A DNA stretch of 64,000 nt, taken from positions 2,909,501-2,973,500 of the forward strand of contig NZ_CP053482.1 of NCBI RefSeq assembly GCF_016772315.1, in the 5' to 3' direction. The notes beneath the pieces were generated by a model. That model had not been told where the DNA came from and searched no databases. It saw only the letters and a program-made list of their open reading frames with translations. Position numbers and translations under genes: made by a program. Below, in pieces: positions 52,735-60,620 of this stretch (position 1 is its first letter; each line of letters begins with the position of its first letter). This DNA is from Thiothrix subterranea (GTDB taxonomy: Bacteria; Pseudomonadota; Gammaproteobacteria; Thiotrichales; Thiotrichaceae).

Positions 52735-54032
52735 TTTGTCTGAATGGTTACGTCATCGAACCACAAACGTCCGCTAAACAGGTGTTCGTGGGCGTATGGG
52801 CTGGCTGCTTCTAAACGTAATAATTGTGTCTGGCATGACGTTGCATTCGCATTATTATCAGGTTTTGGAACATTAAATGTTATTTGTAAGTTTTTCCAGC
52901 CATCAGTACTGCCTCTTAGGGCAGAGCCCTCAGCCAATAAAATACTTTGGTCGCCTTCGCAGCGGATACGCCATTGCAGCCCTTTACGATTAGCTACATC
53001 GCCAAGACGGTAACTCATCTCCAACATATAATGCCCAGATGGGAGTATCAACTGCTGCCAGACATGTTGAAAGTTGATGATTTGCTGCTGATGCCCCTTA
53101 AATGCAATTTGTAAGGCTTTTAGGCCATTGCTACCGCTGATGTTGCCCGTCGTCTTAATGTCGACTAATGGTGTGGGTTGCCAATACCAAGCGAAGCCTT
53201 CGTTATGAACTTCACCTTCAAAGCCTCCGTCATAAACCAAGTTGGCTAGTGCCTGTTGGGAAGGCTTCAATGTGTCTAGCCATAATCGCTGAGCTTGTTG
53301 CCAACGCTTTTCTTTAATCAGACGATAAACATAAGGCATTTGTTCATTTTTAGAGACAGGTTTGTTTGAGGTCTCACGTGCTTGATAATAGCGGTTGAGT
53401 AGATCAATGTTGGGTTCGTTCTGCGCTAAATAAGCGAAAAACGTTGCCCACCAAGAAGGTGCTCGTTCAGCATATTCTAATAGCAATTTTCCTCCCACCT
53501 CTTCTTTCAACATATCATGCAAAGGCGGGAAGAGTTTGTCGTTAAATTGAGAGGTAACACTCAGGAGGGTATGTATAGCTTTGGTGGCTTTTTCTAAATC
53601 AGGAGGCAGCTTTGACCAGTGACCAAGCATACGCAATTGTACATCACCATGTACAGGCCATAGCAGAGTGGCTAAGTCGGCAAGCCTATCGATAGATTCT
53701 AAATTATCACCTTGATAAGCTTGGACAAACTGCGCAACAGCACGTCCACTGCTTAAATTTTGGTTGATACCGCGCAGGGCATAGGCTCTAGCGTCATCCT
53801 GTTTTCCTAAGATGAAAGCTTGTTCTGAAAGGTTTGACCAAGCATCAGCCGTGAGAATTCGGCTATCATTTGGGGGTACTTGTTCCAATGGATTGAGTAA
53901 CGGTGTCCATCTTGTATCGTAAGGGGCTGACAGGCGCTCGGCAAGAATTTGATCATTGCCGCGAGTTACCACCTGCCAGCCCACTAAGGCTACTATCACT
54001 ACCAATAATGCGCGTTGTAACCACGTTACCAT
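52731..54032 (-). CDS. Membrane-anchored helical-repeat protein with C-terminal beta-sandwich, EPS cluster
   Basis: No family recognised. The 433 residues have an N-terminal anchor (LQRALLVVIVALVGWQVV), a helical TPR-like region (about 60-270: SNLSEQAFILGKQDDARAYA, LIKEKRWQQAQRLWLDTL) and a C-terminal beta-rich part with carbohydrate-binding-module style sequence (NLVYDGGFEG..., QIAFKGHQQQ, SGRLWFDDVTIQ). TPR plus sugar-binding-like domains suggest a periplasmic helper in polysaccharide assembly or export. It is coupled to the polymerase gene (4-base overlap) and lies 41 bases after the Wzc-like kinase. Confidence 0.7.
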   Translation of the reverse strand: MVTWLQRALLVVIVALVGWQVVTRGNDQILAERLSAPYDTRWTPLLNPLEQVPPNDSRILTADAWSNLSEQAFILGKQDDARAYALRGINQNLSSGRAVAQFVQAYQGDNLESIDRLADLATLLWPVHGDVQLRMLGHWSKLPPDLEKATKAIHTLLSVTSQFNDKLFPPLHDMLKEEVGGKLLLEYAERAPSWWATFFAYLAQNEPNIDLLNRYYQARETSNKPVSKNEQMPYVYRLIKEKRWQQAQRLWLDTLKPSQQALANLVYDGGFEGEVHNEGFAWYWQPTPLVDIKTTGNISGSNGLKALQIAFKGHQQQIINFQHVWQQLILPSGHYMLEMSYRLGDVANRKGLQWRIRCEGDQSILLAEGSALRGSTDGWKNLQITFNVPKPDNNANATSCQTQLLRLEAASPYAHEHLFSGRLWFDDVTIQTK

Positions 54033-54073
54033 CAGTAAATTCCTTTTTTCGATGAGGTACTAAACTTATAGTA

Positions 54074-56563
54074 TTACGCCGCTTTTTTCCCTGTTAACGC
54101 CTTTTTCTTCGGAGTACGCCCGTCACCCTCACTGCTTTCCCCCGCTCCGTAACTGTAGTAGTAGTCATAACTGTAGTAGTTAGAATCACCCACCGCACTT
54201 TTTGCTTTAGTAAGCACGACGCCTAACAGGTGGCTGCGAGCTTGCCGCAAACGCTCGTAGGCAGAATGCAAGGGCTGCTTACGGGTTTCATTGTATGCGG
54301 TAATGAGCAAAGTGGCGCGGGTATGATTGCCAATAATTAACGCATCGGCTAAGCCAAGTACTGGCGGCGCGTCGATCATGACCAGATCGTAAGGCAGTTG
54401 CCCATTTTCGGCTCGCATTGTCAATTCATGCAAATGTTCACTGGATAGCAGCTCAACCGGGTTAGGCGGAATCGGCCCTGATGGAATCGCAAACACATTT
54501 GGAATCAGTGTCGGTTTAACCAATGCTTCCAATTTTTCCTGACCGGTTAGGAAATGTACAAAACCCTGACTATTATCCAGTTTAAAGCGTTTGTGTACCG
54601 TGGGTTTGCGTAAGTCACCGTCAATAATCAATACTTTTTTACCTGCCTGCGCAAATGCCGTCGCTAAGTTAATGATCGCACTACTTTTCCCTTCGCTAGG
54701 GCCTGCACTGGTCACGTTCATAATGCGTGGTGCACCGGTGCGGGTGGCAAACATCAAATTGGTACGCAACGAGCGGAACGCCTCCGCGACGGCCGAAGTG
54801 GGTTGTTCAGCGGTCATCAAGTGATACTCGGTGTCGGCGCTGCCTTTACTGCGTTTGCCAATCGCTGGGGCAATACCCAGTAATGGCAACGGTAATAAGC
54901 GTTCAATGTCTTCTTTGGTTTTGATGCGGTCATCCAAAAATTCCAATAAGAATGCAGCGACCACGCCAATGAATAAACCCAGTACGGCACCCAATGCCAG
55001 ATTTAGCTTCTTGTTAGGTTTGTGGACAGCGTAAGGCACAATTGCCGCATCAACCACCGCAATATTGTTGGTGACAGCGCCACTGGCAACTCCCACTTCT
55101 TTAAGGCGTTGCAATAAGCCTTCGTATACATTGCGATTGGTTTCCACTTCACGGTTTAAAGTGTTGTAAGTAATGCGTTTGTCACGTAAATCTTGCACGC
55201 CTGATACTTGGGTTTGCATCTCTGCACGCAATTCGTCTTCTTTTTGCTTGGCTTCCAAATAATCTGATTTTAAGGCATTTTGGATATTGCGGGTTTCTTG
55301 TTGAATCTGTGTTTTCAATTCCGCAATTTGCTGATCAATACCCGTGCGTATATTGCTACTGGCTTTACTCAGTTGGGTATCAATTTTATTGATTTTTTGC
55401 TCAAGCTGTACCATCAACGGGTAATCCGGTTTGTAAATTTCCAACTTTTCTTGGTAGTCGGCTTCTAACTTGGCCTTTTCTTGTTCAAGGCGTTGAATGG
55501 TGGGGTCGTTAATCGTGGTACTGCTGCTAACTGATTGTGCTCTTACTTCCAGTTCAGTCAGTGCTTTCTTGAGCGTTTGGATCGTGGTGCTGGCCAAAAC
55601 CGCTGAAGCCATATCCGCTGATTTGACTTGGCTATACTTGGTTTCAGCCGAGATGCGGTCACGTTCGGCGGTGGCTAATGCATTGCTCAAACCAGATAAG
55701 CGCTGTTCTTTCATATTCTCATTGTTGATATCCAAAATATCGGCTTGTTTAGCATAGTCGGCAAGCTTGGCTTCGGACTCTTCCAACTTACTTTTGGTTA
55801 AGACTAGCTGTTCTTGCAGGAATTGCTCCGCGTAACGGGTAGTACCGGCACGACGCTCCAAATTCATACTGATGTAGTTTTGGGCAATGGCATTGGCAGC
55901 ATTCGCAGCAAATTCTGGGCTGGCATCATCGTATTGAATATTCACGATTTTAGAGTTTTTCACCGGAGAAATGGTGACATTTGCCAAGAATTTATCCGCT
56001 AAGGGGCGTTCACCTTTGACTTCGGTGGCGTCTTGCACAGTTTCTTCAGTACTAAACGCTTCCAACCAATCCGCGTAGAAGGGTTTGGCTAATTGTTCTT
56101 GAGTGCCACGCAGTTTGTCTTCAATGCCCATATTGCTAATCACGCGCTCAGCTAAGCTACGGCTTTTGAGCAATTCATAATGGGTTTGATAAAAATCTTT
56201 GCTATTTACGCTGCTGCCTTGTGAGGCTTTTGCCTCGACATCGTAATCCAAGAGACGTTGTTCCTCTTGATTGATTTCCATGGTAACGCCTGCTCGATAA
56301 ATGGGCGTAATACTCAGGGTGAAGATTAAGGTAATCAGCGTGATCAAAATGAACAGGGTGAAGATTACCGCACGCCGCCGCCGAATTACTGACCATAATT
56401 GGCGTAAATCGATTTCGTCATCATCACTTTTGTCTTGCTCAAAAATAGCAGGTACAGGTTCTGGTTCGTTAACCGTCATGAATTTACGTTGGCTCAGTGA
56501 GGTCACTTCCTGCCGAGGGCGAGAATTATCATCGTCATAAGAAGGGTATTTTTGCGTAATCAT
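54074..56563 (-). CDS. Wzc-type polysaccharide co-polymerase / tyrosine autokinase
   Basis: Inner-membrane chain-length regulator and BY-kinase of 829 residues. Its N-terminal Wzz domain is flanked by two membrane segments (about 70-90 and 500-520). The coiled-coil periplasmic part ends in a GNVR-like NRNVYEGLLQRLKEV, and the C-terminal kinase has Walker A SAGPSEGKSS, Walker A' LIIDGDLRKPT and Walker B LVMIDAPPVLG. A Tyr cluster NYYSYDYYYSYG at the end is the autophosphorylation site region. The TTG-initiated longer frame adds only MVKI. Its phosphorylation state is set by the CpsB-type phosphatase two genes upstream. Confidence 0.94.
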   Translation of the reverse strand: MITQKYPSYDDDNSRPRQEVTSLSQRKFMTVNEPEPVPAIFEQDKSDDDEIDLRQLWSVIRRRRAVIFTLFILITLITLIFTLSITPIYRAGVTMEINQEEQRLLDYDVEAKASQGSSVNSKDFYQTHYELLKSRSLAERVISNMGIEDKLRGTQEQLAKPFYADWLEAFSTEETVQDATEVKGERPLADKFLANVTISPVKNSKIVNIQYDDASPEFAANAANAIAQNYISMNLERRAGTTRYAEQFLQEQLVLTKSKLEESEAKLADYAKQADILDINNENMKEQRLSGLSNALATAERDRISAETKYSQVKSADMASAVLASTTIQTLKKALTELEVRAQSVSSSTTINDPTIQRLEQEKAKLEADYQEKLEIYKPDYPLMVQLEQKINKIDTQLSKASSNIRTGIDQQIAELKTQIQQETRNIQNALKSDYLEAKQKEDELRAEMQTQVSGVQDLRDKRITYNTLNREVETNRNVYEGLLQRLKEVGVASGAVTNNIAVVDAAIVPYAVHKPNKKLNLALGAVLGLFIGVVAAFLLEFLDDRIKTKEDIERLLPLPLLGIAPAIGKRSKGSADTEYHLMTAEQPTSAVAEAFRSLRTNLMFATRTGAPRIMNVTSAGPSEGKSSAIINLATAFAQAGKKVLIIDGDLRKPTVHKRFKLDNSQGFVHFLTGQEKLEALVKPTLIPNVFAIPSGPIPPNPVELLSSEHLHELTMRAENGQLPYDLVMIDAPPVLGLADALIIGNHTRATLLITAYNETRKQPLHSAYERLRQARSHLLGVVLTKAKSAVGDSNYYSYDYYYSYGAGESSEGDGRTPKKKALTGKKAA

Positions 56564-56603
56564 AATTTTTACCAAGTGTATCCGTATGCCAAGCCCGTTA
56601 GTT

Positions 56604-57341
56604 TTAATTAAAAGGGTTGATTAACCCTGACATCATGTCTTTTACTTCTTTGAACCAATAGCGACTATCCGAACGGTGCGCCACAATTTGATCATTACCG
56701 CGTATATAAGGGTCACGTAAACGCCCATCCCGAATGGCTTGAATATCCAATTGATAGGCTTTAACTTGCTGACCATTGCGTCGAAATAACACTACTTTAT
56801 CCGGGCTGGCAAGATTAGCTAGACCACCGGCTAAGGCAATGGCTTGCAGAAACGTTATGGAACCTTCGATAGGATAAACGCCAGGTTTATTTACTTCACC
56901 CTCTACAGTAACACGTTGATTGGTAAAGCTTTCAACTAAAATGCTAACTTGAGGGTTTTGTAAGTATTTTTGTTGTAACAAGCCACTGAGTTGATTTTCT
57001 ACGGCTAATGGTGTTTTCCCGCTAACTGATAATGCGCCTATCAATGGCAGGGAGATTTTACCATCTGAACCAACCTTGTATTTTCCCGATAACTCCTCGG
57101 CTTGGAATACCTTGATGTCTAGCAAATCGCCTGAACTAATAGCGGTATTTTCAGTGGGTGCTAAATAATCCAGTTCTTGCAAGCTAGAAAAAATACTACC
57201 AGATTCAGTAGTGCCTAAGCCGACTTGCTGTGTATCTTCCGGGTGAGCAGGCGGTGTACTACAACTTGCTATTAAAGCGGCACCGACAAATACGGCAGTG
57301 ACGGGTAACAGGGAGTGCAGCCTGTTTAAATGTTTGTGCAT
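56604..57341 (-). CDS. Polysaccharide export lipoprotein, Wza-like (SLBB domain)
   Basis: Outer-membrane polysaccharide secretin of 245 residues. It is a lipoprotein: signal MHKHLNRLHSLLPVTAVFV with lipobox IASC (Cys about residue 27). The Poly_export domain starts ISSGDLLDIKVFQAEEL and continues with ISLPLIGALSVSGKTPLAVE. A single SLBB domain (VTVEGEVNKPGVYPIEGSIT) follows. It is shorter than E. coli Wza (379), having one SLBB domain and no clear C-terminal amphipathic helix. The in-frame start 63 bases upstream would hide the signal peptide. Works with the Wzc-like protein. Confidence 0.92.
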   Translation of the reverse strand: MHKHLNRLHSLLPVTAVFVGAALIASCSTPPAHPEDTQQVGLGTTESGSIFSSLQELDYLAPTENTAISSGDLLDIKVFQAEELSGKYKVGSDGKISLPLIGALSVSGKTPLAVENQLSGLLQQKYLQNPQVSILVESFTNQRVTVEGEVNKPGVYPIEGSITFLQAIALAGGLANLASPDKVVLFRRNGQQVKAYQLDIQAIRDGRLRDPYIRGNDQIVAHRSDSRYWFKEVKDMMSGLINPFN

Positions 57342-57396
57342 TTCAAAAGCCCTTGAAACGTTAAAAGTCGTCTTAAACGAGGAATAATAAATGTGA

Positions 57397-58218
57397 TCAG
57401 GCAAAAAAACGGCTAAACCAACCTTTTTTAGTCGCTAACTGCTCAGAAGCCATGTAAGGCGCAAAGGCTGTCGATAGACCCGGTGGTTGACTCACCGCCG
57501 CAGGGTTGGCGTTGTCGAGAATCGCCTGCGGGCGTTCAACGACCATACGCATAATTTCTGCCTCATCGCCGGTAATGTCGATAGCCGCCGCAATGCCTTC
57601 CGACAGAATCGGTGGGCGGCGTTCGGTGCCGTGTGCATCAGAGGCAATAATATGCACAATGCCTTCTTGTAGCATCCGCTCAGACCACTGCTTGGCTTTA
57701 CTGCCAAATTTACCACTGATTGCACCAGCGGTGATTTGAATCCATGCGCCTTGTTGAGCAGCGGTTACAAAATCTTGGTAGTGGTCGTCTAACCAACGTA
57801 ACCGCTCTGGATGCGTAATCAGAGGAACGTATCCAGCGTTAATGAAGTTTTCAATCTGTTCCAAAAATCCGGTGACAGGCACGTGATGAGAAGGCTCCAG
57901 TAAAAAGTAACGTGAGCCGTGTAATGTCGGAATATCACCGTTATGTAAGCCCATCATGACTTCTGGCACCATGTGAACATCCGCCCCTGCAATCAATGTC
58001 AGTGGGATTTCGGCTTCATCCAATGCTGCTTGCAAGTGGTGCAAGGCAGGCATAATCGTGCTGGTCGAATTATGATAAATACCCGGATAAATATGCGGTG
58101 TACACGCCAGATGCGTCGTACCGTCAGCAACGGCAATACGCGCCATGGCGAGTGATGTTTCCAAATTTTTAGAACCATCACACAACCCCGGTAATATATG
58201 GCTATGTAAATCAATCAT
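57397..58218 (-). CDS. CpsB/YwqE-type PHP-family tyrosine phosphatase
   Basis: Metal-dependent protein-tyrosine phosphatase that removes phosphate from the Wzc-type kinase. The 273 residues have the PHP motifs MIDLHSHILPGLCDG (HxH), HLACTPHIYPG, LITHPERLRWL and IASDAHGTERR. It is first in the minus-strand run cpsB-wza-wzc-433aa-wzy. AGGTGA precedes the ATG. A perfect Crp-type site with a -10 box lies 22-72 bases upstream, so this run seems to have its own cAMP-responsive promoter. Gene spacing to wza is 55 bases. Confidence 0.93.
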   Translation of the reverse strand: MIDLHSHILPGLCDGSKNLETSLAMARIAVADGTTHLACTPHIYPGIYHNSTSTIMPALHHLQAALDEAEIPLTLIAGADVHMVPEVMMGLHNGDIPTLHGSRYFLLEPSHHVPVTGFLEQIENFINAGYVPLITHPERLRWLDDHYQDFVTAAQQGAWIQITAGAISGKFGSKAKQWSERMLQEGIVHIIASDAHGTERRPPILSEGIAAAIDITGDEAEIMRMVVERPQAILDNANPAAVSQPPGLSTAFAPYMASEQLATKKGWFSRFFA

Positions 58219-58247
58219 AATGCGTCACCTGTATCATTAAGTCTCAA

Positions 58248-58290
58248 ATTATATACCATTCATCTGGAAAATTTTGTGAAATTGGTCACA
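58248..58290 (-). promoter_or_regulatory. Crp-type class II promoter of the cpsB-wza-wzc run
   Basis: TGTGA-AATTGG-TCACA (58275-58290) is a perfect core Crp site. On the minus strand a perfect TATAAT lies at 58253-58248, giving a transcription start near 58241, exactly 41.5 bp from the site centre. The leader would be about 22 bases. The site lies in the 84-base gap between capD and cpsB. Confidence 0.82.
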
Positions 58291-58302
58291 CTTTTTGCCG
58301 AG

Positions 58303-60252
58303 TTAAGCAACGCCTTCCAACTTGACAGGGAAGGGAATAACACAACTTGTTGCTTTCTGTGCACTTATATCGGGCGTTACACCAGGGTGTTTAAACCCTT
58401 GAATATGGCTGTGGAGCAGGCGATACACTTTAGCTAAATTGCGTTGACGGCAATCCGTATCCAATGAATCTAGCATTTTCGTCACGTCCGCCCATTCCAT
58501 GCAGGCTTCATGCGCCATAAAAATACGTGGGTGTGAGGTTGTTTGCGGGCTTTCGCCAATCAGCAACTCTTCATACAGTTTCTCGCCGGGGCGTAACCCT
58601 GAAAAGCTAAGAGCAATGTCGCCTTGTGGGTGGGCTTCGGTTTGCAACGTAAGCCCTGAGAGATTTACCATGCGTTTTGCCAAATCAACAATTTTAACCG
58701 GCTCGCCCATATCCAATACAAATACTTCGCCACCCGTTGCCATCGCTCCCGCTTGAATAACCAGTTGCGCGGCTTCAGGAATGGTCATGAAATACCGAAT
58801 AATATCGGGATGCGTCACAGTGATTGGGCCACCTTTGCGTATTTGTTCGCGAAATAGCGGTACCACCGAGCCTGATGACCCTAGCACATTGCCAAACCGT
58901 ACCATACTGAACACTGTGTCACCGGGCATTTTTGCCAAGCCTTGCAGCACTAGCTCTGCCATGCGCTTACTGGCTCCCATCACATTGGTGGGGCGTACCG
59001 CCTTGTCCGTCGAAATTAAAATAAAGCGTTCAACGCCTTCCGCCCGCGCCGCTTTGGCAGCTTGTAGTGTGCCGAAAACATTGTTACGCAAGCCTTCGAT
59101 CGGATTGTGTTCTACCATTGGTACATGTTTGTACGCCGCAGCGTGGTAAAGCGTGTTGATCCCATGTTGGCGTAACGCTTCTTCAACCCGTTGATAATCT
59201 TGAACTGAACCTAACATAGGGATAATCGGCACAGATAAGTGTTCGTGGCGGCAAAGGTTTAATAATTCTTGCTCAATTTGATAGAGCGCGAACTCCGATA
59301 ACTCGAATAAAACCAAACGAGTTGGTTGCAAGCGCACGATTTGGCGACACAATTCTGAGCCAATGGAACCGCCTGCCCCTGTTACCATCACCGCTTTGTT
59401 GGTAATGCACTGGCTGAGTAAGTCGGCTTTTGGGGCAACCGAGGAGCGCCCTAGCAGTTCATCAATGCCAATTTCGCGTAATTCGGCAATCGACCGTTCC
59501 CCTGAAACCAGATCACTTAACTCTGGAATGGTGCGCACATGTACCGATAGATGATCCAGCGACTCCACAATTTCACGGCGACGTTGATGGCTAACCGACG
59601 GCATCGCCAGTAATACTTGTTGAATATGCCGCGTTGCGATCAAATGAGGCAGTTCTTCCATAGCGTGAACCCTTACCCCGTGAATAACGGCTTTGTGCAA
59701 GGCGGGGTTGTCATCAACGAAGATTGCCACCCGGTATTCCGGCATACTCGCTAACGTTGCTGCTAATTGAATGCCTGACTGACCAGCACCGTAAATAGCG
59801 ACGCGAATATGACCATTTTTGTATTGCGAGGTTTGATGGTGATGCCGAATCAAGTAACGGCTGCTTCCCACTAAAAATAACGCTGTTCCCCAATAAATGG
59901 GATAAAAAGAACGCGGGATGCCATTCCAGTCAAACAATAAGGCCATTGTACCCAGCAGTACCGCTGACACGGTAATGCCTTGGATCACGGCAAGCAGTGC
60001 CTCCCCACCCATGAAACGCACAATCGCTCGGTAAAGCCCCAGTGTGACAAACAGTGGAATCGTTACCAAGGGTGCTGCAATCATCAGCCATTGACCGTCT
60101 TGCAAATTAGGTTGCCAAGTACCAAACCGCATAGCAAAACTTATCCACACTGCTAAGGTCAGCAATACGGTATCAGCACCAAGCATAATGATGCGTTTTT
60201 GCCAGCGGGGTAGTGCTAACAAGTGTTTATAAGCAGACTTTTGAGTATTCAT
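58303..60252 (-). CDS. CapD/WbpM-family UDP-sugar 4,6-dehydratase/epimerase
   Basis: Membrane-bound nucleotide-sugar modifying enzyme of 649 residues. Four membrane segments (about 20-150) are followed by a CoA-binding-like Rossmann domain (RVAIYGAGQSGIQLA), then the catalytic SDR domain with VTGAGGSIGSELCRQ and YHAAAYKHVPMVE. The catalytic motif is TNVMGASKR, with Met in place of the Tyr, as in WbpM-type dehydratases. The product would be a 4-keto-6-deoxy sugar nucleotide, feeding FucNAc or bacillosamine-type sugars into the polysaccharide. GGGAG lies 10 bases before the ATG at 60252; the longer frame has no ribosome-binding site. It leads the EPS cluster. Confidence 0.92.
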   Translation of the reverse strand: MNTQKSAYKHLLALPRWQKRIIMLGADTVLLTLAVWISFAMRFGTWQPNLQDGQWLMIAAPLVTIPLFVTLGLYRAIVRFMGGEALLAVIQGITVSAVLLGTMALLFDWNGIPRSFYPIYWGTALFLVGSSRYLIRHHHQTSQYKNGHIRVAIYGAGQSGIQLAATLASMPEYRVAIFVDDNPALHKAVIHGVRVHAMEELPHLIATRHIQQVLLAMPSVSHQRRREIVESLDHLSVHVRTIPELSDLVSGERSIAELREIGIDELLGRSSVAPKADLLSQCITNKAVMVTGAGGSIGSELCRQIVRLQPTRLVLFELSEFALYQIEQELLNLCRHEHLSVPIIPMLGSVQDYQRVEEALRQHGINTLYHAAAYKHVPMVEHNPIEGLRNNVFGTLQAAKAARAEGVERFILISTDKAVRPTNVMGASKRMAELVLQGLAKMPGDTVFSMVRFGNVLGSSGSVVPLFREQIRKGGPITVTHPDIIRYFMTIPEAAQLVIQAGAMATGGEVFVLDMGEPVKIVDLAKRMVNLSGLTLQTEAHPQGDIALSFSGLRPGEKLYEELLIGESPQTTSHPRIFMAHEACMEWADVTKMLDSLDTDCRQRNLAKVYRLLHSHIQGFKHPGVTPDISAQKATSCVIPFPVKLEGVA

Positions 60253-60444
60253 TGGTACGGCGCTCCCTAATCCGTGTGTATATTCTGTATGCATTCTGAG
60301 TTTATTGATGTGTAACGATAATAACCAATAATATATGCTAACATATTGTTCAGATTCATTGTGATGTCATTGATTAAAAAATGATATGAAATTTTCTCTA
60401 TCCTTCAGCAATAATTAATATTAGACGACCTATAGTTAATTTTA

Positions 60445-60460
60445 TGTGATCAAGTTCACA
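60445..60460. promoter_or_regulatory. Perfect Crp-type site in the divergent capD / M10-protease region
   Basis: TGTGA-TCAAGT-TCACA, a perfect core palindrome. At class II distance there is TAATAT toward capD (60423-60418, minus strand) and TAATGT toward the protease (60482-60487). The site could serve either gene or both. The 368-base gap (60253-60620) is otherwise AT-rich, with three TAGTACC half-sites listed separately. Confidence 0.75.
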
Positions 60461-60487
60461 GTGATCCGAACACGAAACAGGTAATGT

Positions 60488-60546
60488 TAGTACCAGAGAT
60501 AATAAGGTACTACTGCTTACTTTATAAGCTGAGTAAGTTTAGTACC
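60488..60546. promoter_or_regulatory. Three TAGTACC half-sites upstream of the M10 protease gene
   Basis: TAGTACC at 60488-60494, its inverted copy GGTACTA at 60506-60512, and a third direct copy at 60540-60546. The first two form an inverted repeat with an 11-base spacer. They lie at or just after the start predicted from the Crp site. The protein that might bind them is unknown. Confidence 0.35.
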
Positions 60547-60620
60547 AGTGATGGTGAGAGGTCAGTGAATCTTTGGGAATCCTCAAGGTCTATAAGTTTG
60601 AGTGATATGCCAAATGTTAT

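Noticed and set aside
57380-57395. TGTGATCAGG near the end of cpsB as a Crp site
   Set aside because: Only one half-site is present, with no TCACA partner and no -10 at useful distance.
58219-60620. RfaH recruitment (ops) element before the EPS genes
   Set aside because: I looked on the minus strand for a GGCGGTAG-type sequence and saw none convincing, so RfaH control of this cluster remains only a possibility.
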